A stretch of DNA of 64,000 bases. Origin: Craspedostauros australis. Lineage: Eukaryota > Bacillariophyta > Bacillariophyceae > Mastogloiales > Achnanthaceae. The DNA is taken from contig JAMXDE010000016.1 in the NCBI GenBank assembly GCA_026770025.1, positions 1,178,001 to 1,242,000 on the forward strand, given 5' to 3'. Below the pieces are notes generated by a model, which saw only the letters and a list, made by a program, of their open reading frames with translations, searched no databases and had not been told where the DNA came from. Shown here one piece after another: positions 1 to 10,837 of the stretch (position 1 is its first letter; every line of letters starts with the position of its first letter). The translations under genes and the position numbers were made by a program.

Positions 1-1739
1 GGTGGTGACTTCTCACTTGGATTCGTCCAGGAGCCGGTGTATGTGAGGGAGAAGAGTGGGTTGGGTTCACCGTTCGCCTTCTCGCAGTAGACGTGAATCT
101 GCTCACCCTCTGGCGAAAGCGAGAAGGTTCCGCTGAGTGGCTTCCAGTCATCCGTCAAATTCATGCCCGGCCCGACTCCGAAGAAGGTTCCTGGCGACAG
201 GAAGCGTTGTTGTACAATGAGCTGTGGTTGGCAGTCGTCAAAGTGGGAGATGGGAATGGGATGGCAAGCAGACGGAATAGAGTGCCGGACAGCGACGAGC
301 CAGTATCATCGTGTTGATGTGCCGTGATGTGCATTGGATGATGACCATCCAGCAATATGAAAAAGATGAGATGGACTGTTGGAGGGGCGACAGAAGAGGC
401 GCGAATGTTCCCATTGAAAGCGCGACGATGGGTGCGTCATTGGATGCAACGGTGGAGAAGTGCGGCACAGTACCAATACGTTGCATTGCCATATGGACGG
501 AGGAAGGCAATGCGACGCAACACAATCCAACGACATCAAATCACATCGCACCAATCGAGTCAACATATCGAAATTGGCCACACGTCAGAGATTGCGTACC
601 TTCAATGTTCCATCAGTGTCAGGATCGGTGTCTTGGAAGCCAGTGCCATCCCAGGCTTTGTCGGTAATGAAGAGTCCAAAGTCTGCCGCCAGCTCGACGA
701 AGTTGAAGAGCGCCACCATGTCCGGATCCTGCGAATTGAAAAGGAAGATTCCAAGATCGCCCGGTCCCAAGCTCTCGCATTCGTTCGGGGAGAAGGTGGG
801 TGGTTCGGTCTGAACATCCTCGCATTCCTGATAGATGAGGCGCTCGCCTCGTGCCGGCAGCGGCTTGGGCGTTCCATACACGGCCGCGGCCAGCTCCGGA
901 AAATCGATGAAGGGGTTGCGGTTGCCTTGCCATCCCTCGCAGGCACGTTGGTTGCGGAACTCTTCGGCATCGTCCGCCGGATCCTCCTTGTGCCATGTGA
1001 GCATTTGGGAGAGGTAGCCCATGTCCTTCTCGCGGTCGAAGGGGCAGTCGGTCAGTCGCAAGTCCAACGTATCATCGTCGCTGCCGTCGTATCTCACGTC
1101 CATGTACATGAGGGCACGGGCGATGTCGCCCTTCTTGGCGGCGGGCGGGTCGTAGAGACGGTTGCAGACGCAGGTGTCGTTGGCGCCGCCCTCCGCGGGT
1201 GTGACGCAGGTATCCTCTCGCACGAGGACGCCGCATTCTCCGAACAGCTTGTCGGTGCGGATCTCAGTCGATAGCTGGGAGGTTGCTTTGAGGTTGTGAA
1301 GATCGGAGAAGTCCGGTCCGGTGAAATCGATGCCCTTTTCGAGAGGGAAGACATGCTCCTTGACCCAGAATCTGGTTCCGAAGGGTCGCGATTCGATGGT
1401 GTCGTCGGAGTAGAGGAGAGAGACGTTGCCCCTCTTTTCGCCCACGCGATCCATGTCGATGAGGGCATCCCAGACATCGTTGGAGCCGGAGTTGGTGATG
1501 TTGGTGAACTTGACGACGTTCCTGTGGCTTGCCTTGATTGCTCGGAAGATGTCCTCCTTCTGCCAGGTGGTCGGATCGCCAGTCAGGCCATACGCCTCGT
1601 AGTACGTCGAGATATTGCAGTCTTTGTATCGCACTGAATCCATTTCATCCGCCAACGCCGCGCTTGGTGACAGCGCAGTGGTGGCAAAGAGCAACGGCAG
1701 GTGGGCTGCCAACATGGTAACAATTGAACTGGATTTCAT
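1..1739 (-). CDS. Secreted endonuclease I (EndA/NucM type) with lamin-tail-like C-terminal domain, partial
   Basis: A two-exon gene: exon 1 is 1739-600, the intron 599-222 (donor GTACGC, acceptor CCACAG, phase 0), and exon 2 runs from 221 off the left edge. The N-terminus has a hydrophobic signal peptide ending near ALA. The endonuclease I core is recognised from KEHVFPLEKG followed by DLHNLKATS (the E-H metal/catalytic segment of Vvn/EndA nucleases), GDIARALMYMDVRY, and GNRNPFIDFPELAAAVYG near residue 280. After this, GDLGIFLFNSQDPDMVALF and, across the intron, SGTFSLSPEGEQIHVYC resemble the lamin-tail-like module found on secreted nucleases. The family is non-specific DNA/RNA nuclease; the likely role is extracellular nucleic-acid (phosphate) scavenging, which is inferred. 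Reading straight through the donor gives a stop four codons later, which supports splicing. Confidence 0.85.
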
Positions 1740-3032
1740 GTCCTTTCGCTTCCTTCGCCTTTGTTGTCGTTGCGTTGTTGTGTGGATGTTGTGGTGCGAT
1801 CACTCGTACGCCACTCCTATGCTACTTGACCCTGCTATACTCTGCTGAAAGAGTGCACAATGCCTCACAACTTGGTGGATGGGATGTTGATGTGTTGCGC
1901 AGTTGGTACGATTGGTTGTCTGCGTTGTGCGAGCTGCTCGTATTGGATTATGTCGGTGCTGGTCTGCGGTGCGGCACTCTGTCGGAACTGAATTGTGCGT
2001 CCCCGTCAGGTGCTATGGTAGTGAGCTTTGTTGGGGTTTGGCAAGATTGATGACAGCTCGGGCATTCGAAAGGGACACAAATGATTGCTTTTGTCTCTCT
2101 CCTTTTGTGGATTGTGGATTGTGACGGCTGGTTGGTGGTTGATGTTGTGGAGACTGGCGAGGTTGTCAATCGATGTTGCCTGCGATGATGACGTTGTTGT
2201 ACGATGTTGTACGATGTTGTGTGGTGTTGTGTCGTGGATTCCTCTTTGTTCCGAATCTGGAGGGCCGAGGTGGAGTATCTCAACGAATGTGGCTCTTGGC
2301 TTCGACTTGTCTCTCTCTCCCACTGTCTCTCTTGCTTCACTTTGCTTCGGAGATGTCAGGCCCACGCTCTCTTCGTTCTCTTCCCTTTCTTGACAGAACT
2401 CCATCCGAATCGCACCATGGGCTCTCTGCTCCATGCGGGATGCCTCCCTGTCGTGTCTTCGAGACGTGATGGATTGCATTCGGAACGATGCACGATGCCA
2501 TCACGAGCGCAAAACCGATCTTGGGGAAAGAAATGACCACAACCAAAAGCCAAATTTTTGAGCGCTCCGGCATCGGTCGAATGGATCAAACAGTCTCAAG
2601 TCGTGCGAAATTGTCGAGCGAAAATGTCCGAACGGAAAAACCCCGCACAAAAACGCCCGCTTTCCACCCGGACTTGTGAAGTCGTGGACAATTTTGTCGT
2701 GTCGCTTTTTTGTCTTTCTTCGTGTGTGAAGCGTGTCGCACAAAACCAACTTCGACGTTGTGTTGGGAGAGGCGATAAGAAGTCCCGCCACGACTAAACT
2801 TGAAACCGCAATTTACTGTCCTTGTCTACACCATCGTATCTAGAGAGAGAGGATTCAATGGTTTCGTCGAGAAGAACTGAAACAAATTGAATCAACAAAT
2901 GAATGAAGAGCATCACCTCGCACTGTCTCTTGCAACCCCAAACTAATGCTCATGCGCATGCGACGAGTAGTACAGCATGCTATTAGCTCGTATTGTACTC
3001 TATGCTGGAATGGTAACAAAGTCGTCCATGCC

Positions 3033-3100
3033 GAACAACCACAACAACAACAATGGCAACAAGTGCAACGACAACAACAACAAGTGCGACAGCAACAACA
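3033..3100. repeat. CAA-rich microsatellite
   Basis: Imperfect CAA/CAG trinucleotide run with interruptions, non-coding, about 650 bp upstream of the methyltransferase gene. Confidence 0.8.
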
Positions 3101-3293
3101 AGAGGAAGAGAAATGTGCCGAACGTATCGCAAGGCGCCCAAAAAGTTCGCGGTGTCAAGTGCGCACTTACAAAAGATACCTTTTCTGACGTGACACCAAC
3201 ACGTCACGTCCATCACAACGCCACGTCTCCCATCTTCCCATGTTCCAAATTCCTTCTGCGGTTCGTCTCGGATGTTTACATCGGCACTCTCCC

Positions 3294-3350
3294 ATCGTCG
3301 CCGTCGTTGTCGTCGTCATCGTCGTTCTTGTTCTTCTTCTTCTTCTTCTT
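3294..3350. repeat. TCG/GTC then TTC trinucleotide tract
   Basis: Adjacent (GTC)n-like and (TTC)n-like runs in the non-coding region upstream of the methyltransferase gene. The second part is strongly polypyrimidine on the plus strand. Confidence 0.8.
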
Positions 3351-3728
3351 GACATGATGTCAACATGAGGAGTTCATGCATCGATGACGATCTTCATCAA
3401 TGTTTGTGTGTTGAACGTTGGTTATTGATGCTGTGGCTGCAGCCCTCGCTGCTGCTGTCGAGCTCGATGCTCCTCTCCGCCAAAGCAATACCGATACCAA
3501 TACCAACAAAACACTCTCGTCCACATTCTTCTTGCTATCATCACTTTTTTGACGTCGACAAGATCCACAAAAGGTGTTTGGGTGTAATAGCGCTATTCAT
3601 CCACAGATCAGCCGCTCCTTACGTATCGAGAACAATCCCCACCAGCGGAACTACTGTTGCGTACCATACTATTACATAGAATAGAATACTATTGTTCTTC
3701 ATCGGAGTGATCAACGCCGCACATCAAT

Positions 3729-4664
3729 ATGACAAAGTCAATGACAATGCCACTGTCCAAGGCAAGAAAACAAACAGAAATGAGTGCATCACTGAGGGCG
3801 GTTCCTCGTCGCAACGCCGTGTGGAGCTGTGCCATCGGCATGCTCGCCCTGCATTCTGCCACGGCACTCTCCTTCATCGGCCCCGCAGACAGCAACAGCG
3901 GACCTGGACGCAGCGAATTCGGCACACGCAAGCTCAACGAAATCACGCAGTTGAATGCTGCCGCTGGAATTACTACGCCGGCACTGCCAACGACAGCAAC
4001 GGATGCTGTCGTCTCCACCACGCCGACAGAAACCAAATGGATTGACTTGGGATCTGGAAAATCGGTCGAAATCGTCGTGCCGCACCTTTCCGGCGATGCC
4101 TCCCCGACGATCCCACTCACCGATGTCGCCATGGCTCGCATCTTGGTCGATTGCCCGTCGCTGGTGCATGATCGCAACGTGTTGGAATTGGATGCGGGGC
4201 TGGGTCTGATCTCATCTGCCATCTGCCAATTCACAAAACCCGAGCACGTCGCCGTGACCGATCCTGACACGAGTATGCTACGCCATGCCTATCGATCTTG
4301 CACGCAATTGCGTCGGCCCAAATGCAGCGTGTCCAGGTGCGTCATGGATTGGCAGGACGTCACCACGTGGCCGAATCAAGAGTACGACATGATCATCGCG
4401 TCGGATGTGCTGAATCTGCAGGATGACGCATCCTTGCATGCGCTTGCGGATGTGTTGGCGCATTATTTGCAACAGTGCGACGACATCGAAGATGACGACG
4501 AGTGCGACATTTTGATGAAACGGGCCGTCATCGTGGACCCAATTGAGGACGGTGAAGCTCGAGCCAGGTTCTCTAAGATGGTCCGAAGCGTCGGTCTCAA
4601 GGTCGAAGAAGCGCCGTTCCCTGATGCTGTGGACGATTTCGTGATTCTGAACATTACCCCATGA
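3729..4664 (+). CDS. Methyltransferase family 16-like protein with plastid-type leader
   Basis: A 311-residue single-exon protein. The SAM-binding motif I is VLELDAGLGL (residues 151-160), followed by an acidic strand end (VAVTDPD) and later DWQDV and YDMIIASDVL, the order seen in lysine methyltransferase family 16 (METTL21/FAM86-type, Rossmann fold). The first motif-I glycine is Asp here. A hydrophobic segment ending HSATALSF precedes a Ser/Gly-rich stretch, resembling a signal peptide plus the ASAFAP-like motif of secondary-plastid import. Met18 (position 3780) puts this signal at the very N-terminus and may be the true start. The substrate is unknown; import into the plastid is inference. 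Confidence 0.7.
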   Translation: MTKSMTMPLSKARKQTEMSASLRAVPRRNAVWSCAIGMLALHSATALSFIGPADSNSGPGRSEFGTRKLNEITQLNAAAGITTPALPTTATDAVVSTTPTETKWIDLGSGKSVEIVVPHLSGDASPTIPLTDVAMARILVDCPSLVHDRNVLELDAGLGLISSAICQFTKPEHVAVTDPDTSMLRHAYRSCTQLRRPKCSVSRCVMDWQDVTTWPNQEYDMIIASDVLNLQDDASLHALADVLAHYLQQCDDIEDDDECDILMKRAVIVDPIEDGEARARFSKMVRSVGLKVEEAPFPDAVDDFVILNITP

Positions 4665-4903
4665 TGCGCCAGGTACAGCTTCCGCCTCCGCATCTGATCA
4701 TGCGGTGCCACACAAGGGTATTGATAGTATGCACATGAGCATGAGCGTGGTCACCCAAACATGCGAAAGAAGCCTGCCAAGTCAATACAAATATAAATGG
4801 GATACTTTAACAACCATGCCTGGTCGTAGAGGAAGAGTTGAGCATTGCTACGTGCGTAATTACCATACTGTGCCGTTCCTCGAGCTCGAGAAAGAGCCAA
4901 ACT

Positions 4904-7900
4904 TCATCTCCAGTACGGTGCCATTGGCCAGGTCGACAGATACTGCTTCAGATTGCGAATGTCCGAATATGACGTCATCACACCAGGATCGTTGGACGTC
5001 GCTTCGTAGTCTTTGGTGGAGGTGTGGTTGTAGACACGGGAAATCATGGCACGTCGTTCGGGCGCATCGGTGGCAAGGTACGTGTCAAAGATCTCAATCA
5101 GCCGCTCCTTCAGCATCTCAGGAGTCTTGCGCGCATTTCCGGCCATGGTAGTCGGCGACAGATCGCTCGGTTGATCACCATCACCGTCGATATTGCTATC
5201 GCCAGCCCCATTGACATCGTCGCTGTCGGCGTTTGCCGAAGCAAGCGTAAGCTCATCTGCTAGCTTCTTGATTCGGTCAAACGGTGGCGACGACGCATCG
5301 TCGCCGTATCCCTGCGTTGCGACGATTTCTCCCCAGAATAATGTTGCCTCAGATGACATCTTCGTGGGCCCTTCCGTGAGCTGCGTCATGACACCCTTGG
5401 CTTCTGCAGCGACGGCAGCGGGGTCCATCTCCTCCAGTTCCTTGCGGAAGGTTTTCAGCCATTCCTCGACACGCTCTTCCAAAACCTCCGGCAGCGTGCT
5501 GCTGCTTTGCACGATGATCGTGATGCCCCAAGCGCCGCCTGCGGTCTTGCGAGTAAACGCACTGACGATGTACCCGAGCTGCTCTCGTGTGCGAAGCTGA
5601 ACGTATGCAGAGTTGTACGCCATGCTCGCAAGCAGATCCAGCGCGGCGATGCCTTCGTAGCCAAGGAAGAGGTTGCAACCGACCTGGAAGGTGGCCTCCA
5701 CAGCGTTGTTCTCTTCGCTCTCGCTGAATGCCAACTCCTGATACTTGATTGGGAAATTCGCATTCTCCATTTCTGCACCAAAGATCACAACAGCCTCTTG
5801 CTTTGTGGGAAGTTTCATGGAGCGGAAGCTCAGCATTTCTGCCTCATGCAACGGTCTGGATGATTTCAAGAATTGCTTGTCGATCACATCCAGAACCTGC
5901 CGCGTTCCGTCCTTGTCGATGTTGCCGAAGCAAATTGCATCGCCCTACGAGGATGATACATCCAGGCGGAATGGAAATATATTATTTGAGACCAAGGCAG
6001 TCACAGTCACAGTCGCAGTCGGATATAATAGTATGGTAGAGTGGTCAGTACGAGGATGTGGACACAAGGCAGTCGCATGAAACTGAGATTGGACCCGTTT
6101 CTTGGTCGAGGCAGGAGTGCAAGCCATGTTCTCGTCTCCTGTTGGTTGGCGAATGAGTGCGACGATGAGTACTCCTAGTGGAGCTACGTAATCCATCTGT
6201 GAGCCATCCCCCCGCCCATCAAGTCAATCAATCCACCAGGCAACCAAGCAACAAAGCGTTTACGGTGGGGTGCGGAAATACTGAAACGTTGCAAACACAA
6301 CGACGGTGAGACTTACAATGATTCGGCCAGTCAGTGAATGCTCTGCCACCACGGCGCATTCCTCCAACGTCAACGGATGGGCATCTGCCAGCTCCCCCTC
6401 CATCTCGTCCATGTAGTTCTCAATGTACCAGACATTTTGCTCCATGATCAGTCGCGAGTTGTACATGCACACTTCGTAGGGCGCGTCCAAACGGTAGTTC
6501 CTGGTTTCGCGCAGCAAGTTCTCCTTTGCCTTGAGGAAAAGAGCCTGCAGGGATGGGTGCTTGTCTGACCCTTCCTTCATCTCATCAATGAGACTGCGAA
6601 TGCGTGTCGTGAGGGTTTCTAGCAGCGCAGGGAGTTTCTCGGAGTATCCACGGACGCTGAGGCTGTAGCCGGTCGGGCTGCAGGCGACGTTGTAGTTGCA
6701 TCCTGCGATGCTGGCGTCGTAGACGAAGGAATTGAGATCGTCGTTGAGGACCCGTTGGAAGATGCGGCTCAAGGTTATGGATCGCGGAGAACTGTAAGGG
6801 ATTGGCGACATGGTGGCGAAGCGGATGGTGGTCTTTGGCACTCTCCACGATTTGTCCATCTTGTGCCACATGCGAAATCCAGGTTGTTCGTGCACGAGCG
6901 TTGGTGGGACCTTCTTGTTGGCCTCACGCTGTGCCATCGTCATCGTGGCATGTTCCTCATCATCGTCACATCGCAATGAAAAGTCGCTGGGGATGAATTG
7001 ATTCAAGGCTGGGACGTGCAGCGCAGGATGGATGGTGGAAGGCGTTTCCCACTGCTCCATCTGCTCCTGAGAGATGTCGGATGTGCGGTAGTTCGCTCCA
7101 TACCACTTCTCGGTCTTCCATTCGCCATCGTCATTGGCATCCTCGGCTTGCGAAATCAGTCCCGAATCAGTAATGGTGACCATGCAGTTCTGCGGTCGCA
7201 ATCGGTCCATGAAGACTTCCGCTACCTTCTGATCGTACTCGTCGCACTTGGAACCAGCAACAAGCAACTCATTCTTGGGCATGTCGGTGTCAAACATGAC
7301 GTCGGCGGCGGAAGAGCAAAAGTCGGTGGGGTCGCCATTCTCACGAAACTTGAATTGATTGGCGGACATCTGACGCAGCTCGTTGTGGTACTTGACCATG
7401 AGATCTGGGTCGCTCAGCAGCGTGGTCCTGATGAGCGCGAGGTACTGGAAGATGAGGCTCAGGACCTCGTCCTTGGCCTCCATGCCCTTCGGCGTGAGTG
7501 ATAGGGAGACGCTGAACAAGGAAAAGTCTGACGAGTCTATGGGTGTGCCCGACGTCAATCCGACGACGTAGCCCATGTCGTTGAGGAGGCTGTGGAGCGA
7601 TCCGGGAGATTCGTGTCCCAGCAGATGGCTGATGACGCGATGCGGCTTGGTCCGTTTGAGCACCGGGTCTTCCATGGGCGGCGTCGCGAACATGACCTTG
7701 AGCGAGCGTGCTTCCAGAAGTGGGACGACCTCGCGGATCTTTCCCAGCTGATCGGTACCGAATGCGGGGTTTTCTGGTCCGTACACCGCATGCTCGCGAG
7801 GGAAGACGGGTGAGTTTGGGTTGGATTTGACGCGTCTCGGTGGTTCGTCGGAGTACGCGACCTTGCCGAAGGTATCTTCCACAATGCGTTGCAACGCATC

Positions 7901-9238
7901 CAACGATGAGCATCCAGCGACGGACAATCTCATGTTGCTGGTGGTGTAGTACTTGCTCCAGAACTTTCGGAGCAGCCCCTCGGGTGATCCTTCGCTGGTC
8001 AAGGTTTCGTAATTCCCGCAGCCGAAGTTGGAAAAGGGATGTTCCTGGTTGCTGATCTCCTTGAGGAACTGGTAGTTGCGCCAAGCATCGTTCGTCCTGT
8101 AATTCCGGTACTCGGAATCGATTGCACGCAACTCACGCTCGACCATGCCTGATTCGAACTTGGGCGCAATGAAGAACTGCGACAAACGATCCAGCCCTCC
8201 ACTCAGCCCTTCGCTGATGGTGTCAATATCGTGGCCGCATTCGGAGGTGACTGAGAAGTAGTAGTTGGTATCCTCCATGTCCGTGTAGGCATTGCCCGAA
8301 CCGCCGAATTTGGACAAGAATGATTCGTAAGCATCTTCCTCCGGATACTTTTCAGTGCCAAGGAACTGCGACGAGAAAAAGGAGAAAGATGAGAGCACCG
8401 GTGGTGGGGTCGGTAGGTTGACAAAATTCCATGGGCAACGGTAGCAGTAAAACGTGTGAGTGGATGAGCACGACGGATGTCATCTCAGCACGCGAATACT
8501 ATACGTCTCTGCTTGCATGCAATGAGATGCCGACGGAGATGTCCATGATGTCGTGAAGAGCAGAACGCTGTTGGAGCTCTCGCAAAATGGACTGCCATGC
8601 CATGCCATGCCTGCAGAGTTCTTTGTACAAATACTCGAAGATGGCCACTTGCTCATGTTCGTACAACCGCAACTTACCAGCATGTGCTCGTGGAAGTGCG
8701 CGAGGCCTGCGATGGTATCATCGAAGTGACCAGCCTGCACGTGGATGGACGCAGCTTCCACCGTTGATGTCTGGCCGGACGCCGCCTTGGCTGTGCTGAC
8801 CAAGAGAACCTCGAGGTTGTTGGCGAGCTTGACGTATCTGTACTCTCTCTGGTCTCTGTCGGGCTTGACGAAGTCGGCATCATCCGCCACCACCATCGTG
8901 GCGGATGCAGCTGAGGCCGATTGCGCATCGGCTGTACTCTGTTCGCTTGTGGCAGACGAGAAGAGTCGGGCGAGCGCATTCTTCCGTCTTCCATTGGTTG
9001 GTCTTGCGAGACCCGATGGAGTGTTGAATGCAACAGCACCATCCGCGCAACTCGCAGCGCCTCCAAAGTTCCGCCTGGCACGGCCAAGGAACGAGAAGAG
9101 AGGCAATGGAGAAGGAGTTGGCGCCGACTGCCCGAATGCACGCGGCAGGAACAGGGAATTTCTCGTTACGAAGGACTGCACTGCGGATGCGGAGATGAAC
9201 ATGATGCTCCACCTCGCCATGATAGATCGCTTGAACAT
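4904..9238 (-). CDS. Insulin-degrading-enzyme-type M16 metallopeptidase with N-terminal leader
   Basis: Three exons: 9238-8678, 8365-6317 and 5944-4904, giving 1,216 residues. Both introns (8677-8366, donor GTAAGT; 6316-5945, donor GTAAGT) are phase 0 and rejoin family sequence exactly: HFHEHML then FLGTEKYPEED, and LTGRII then GDAICFGN. The inverted zinc motif HxxEH is residues 181-185 and the third ligand is Glu265 in RELRAIDSE, so the active site looks complete. The last exon has LRTREQLGYIV, typical of IDE/insulysin. The start chosen is the Met at 9238; the residues before it in the frame are low-complexity. The first 45 residues contain a hydrophobic run ending SASAVQSF and a Ser/Pro/Arg-rich stretch, consistent with a plastid-type leader. 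Likely role: clearing peptides (for example cleaved transit peptides) in an organelle; location is inferred. Confidence 0.92.
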
Positions 9239-9270
9239 GATGCTTGTCTCTTCTCGCCTTTGCTTGTTCT

Positions 9271-9302
9271 TCTCTTCTCTCCTCTCCTCTCCTCTCCTCT
9301 CG
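9271..9302. repeat. CCTCT/TCTCC pentanucleotide repeat
   Basis: A (TCTCC)n-like run. On the M16 gene's strand it is a GA-rich polypurine tract ending about 32 bp before the start codon, so it probably lies in the 5' leader. Confidence 0.8.
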
Positions 9303-9775
9303 ATTTGATTTGAGTTGTCGCGTGTTTGACGCAGATCGCAGAACACAACAGCAGCGCGATGATTCCCTGAAGAATTGGAACCGCTCAGACTTTCAACCTC
9401 AACCTCAGTGCCAATGCCAATGTCGATGTCGCCACACGCCAAGACAATACTACAGTATGGTATAATACCTGTCACGATGGTTACTTCGGTCCAAGAAGAG
9501 CAGTGGGAAGTATCGAACGAGTGGAGCACGTGTACGAGCTGAGAGACGTGTCAGGATGCGAGGAAGGAGGCACGATGTGTGTGGATTGAGTGATGGGAGG
9601 ATGGTTGGATCCATGTGGAGCCCATCATGCCGCGTCATGTCGAAATAGTCTGCCTGTCACGTTCTTTTCCAAGAATTCTGTTTTTCTGCGTTTGCGCGCA
9701 TTTTGTGGTGTTTGCGTTTCTTCTTCCTGAAGTCGAACCAGTCGAGAGCATTGACACCGAGCTTGTCGGGATACA

Positions 9776-9794
9776 TGACGTCATCATGACGTCA
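9776..9794. promoter_or_regulatory. Two adjacent CRE-like palindromes (TGACGTCA)
   Basis: TGACGTCA at 9776-9783 and again at 9787-9794, three bases apart. This octamer is the classical bZIP/CREB site, and in diatoms TGACGT/ACGTCA half-sites act as CO2/cAMP-responsive elements. It lies about 540 bp upstream of the M16 start and about 1 kb upstream of the plus-strand gene. The motif is seen; function is inferred. Confidence 0.4.
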
Positions 9795-10837
9795 CTATAT
9801 CCAACATTTCGCGTCTGTCTTCGTAGATAGATACGGAAGTGTAGACAATGTCTACAATGGCGGTCTTGATTTCGATTCCGATGAGGTGTGACATCTTGTC
9901 ACATCAGAAGTCATGTCTTGACTTCCGTCAATTTAGCGAATAGAATCAAGAAACGCATGGCACAATCACGACGTAGAAAAGTGCTATGGTGGCTTCAAGC
10001 CTCCTTTCTCTTCTGCGATTGAGTGGACATGGTTGCTGCCGAGACCACAGCTTGTGCGTCGCTTCAGTGGGTGATGAGGGTTACTACTTCGATATTAGCT
10101 CGTACGCGGAGGGTACTCTTACACTGTCCAAGGGAGCTTGGTTTGGTGGGTGTCAGTACTCGCACGTTCTTGATTGTGTGTTGGTTGTGGGGGTGTGGTT
10201 GGGAAGTGTTTGGGTGTGGTTGATGTCATTTTGGCGCGTTGTGGGTGTTGGCGCGTTGTCGTGTGAAGATTTGAGCGTGTCCTCAACGCAAGTGTTGGGA
10301 GAAAAGATGGTCCTTCCTGCGCATTTTAGTTCGAGCAGAAATAACAAGATGGAATTGTGTTGTTGTTCTGTTGTGTTCTGGTCTGCATTCCAGATTCCCT
10401 TCTTCCTTCTCTTCCAACTTTGATTCAAACAAGTCTCAAACCGGATCCAAGAACATCAAAACCCGAACGCGGATTCTCATTCTTCTGACACACACGCCGA
10501 AACACAAACACACACACAAACGAGTGTCCCACAAAACCTGACACTTCACCAACATCGAGACAGAGGCAAAGCAAAACCTGAGCATGATCCACGTTCCGCA
10601 GAAAACACGATCGTTTCATCTTTCGGGTGTTGCTCTGTTTCCATCATGTCAACAACACACGAGTGCAACCACGAAAATGTACCAGTATGATCATGAACAT
10701 CTGTGTCCACCGATTCAGCAGCAATGGGCTCAGGCTTTGATCCTCCCATAATCCTGTGTCCACAACTCTCCATCAACGAACCAACCAAGACAAAACCAAA
10801 CCAAAACCACGAACATCAGCACAAAGGATCCACCACC

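Larger units (their letters stand above)
1740..3728. other. Divergent intergenic region, about 2 kb
   Basis: No gene was recognised between the start of the endonuclease gene (minus) and the start of the methyltransferase gene (plus). It holds two simple-sequence tracts (listed separately) and, near 2195-2230, a short GTTGTACGAT repeat. It must contain both promoters, but no TATA-type element could be assigned with confidence. Open frames here are short and low-complexity. Confidence 0.6.
9239..10837. other. Divergent intergenic region, about 1.6 kb
   Basis: No gene was recognised. The M16 gene leaves on the minus strand and the next gene on the plus strand. The region contains a CCTCT repeat against the M16 start and a pair of palindromic TGACGTCA boxes. 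Stop-free frames near 9986-10423 are cysteine/valine-rich GT-skewed sequence without a recognisable fold. Confidence 0.55.

Noticed and set aside
357-1274. Long plus-strand open frame
   Set aside because: It is antisense to the endonuclease I gene, whose minus-strand translation carries clear family motifs.
9986-10423. 145-residue plus-strand frame
   Set aside because: GT-skewed spacer sequence rich in Cys, Val and Leu, with no homology pattern or splice continuation.
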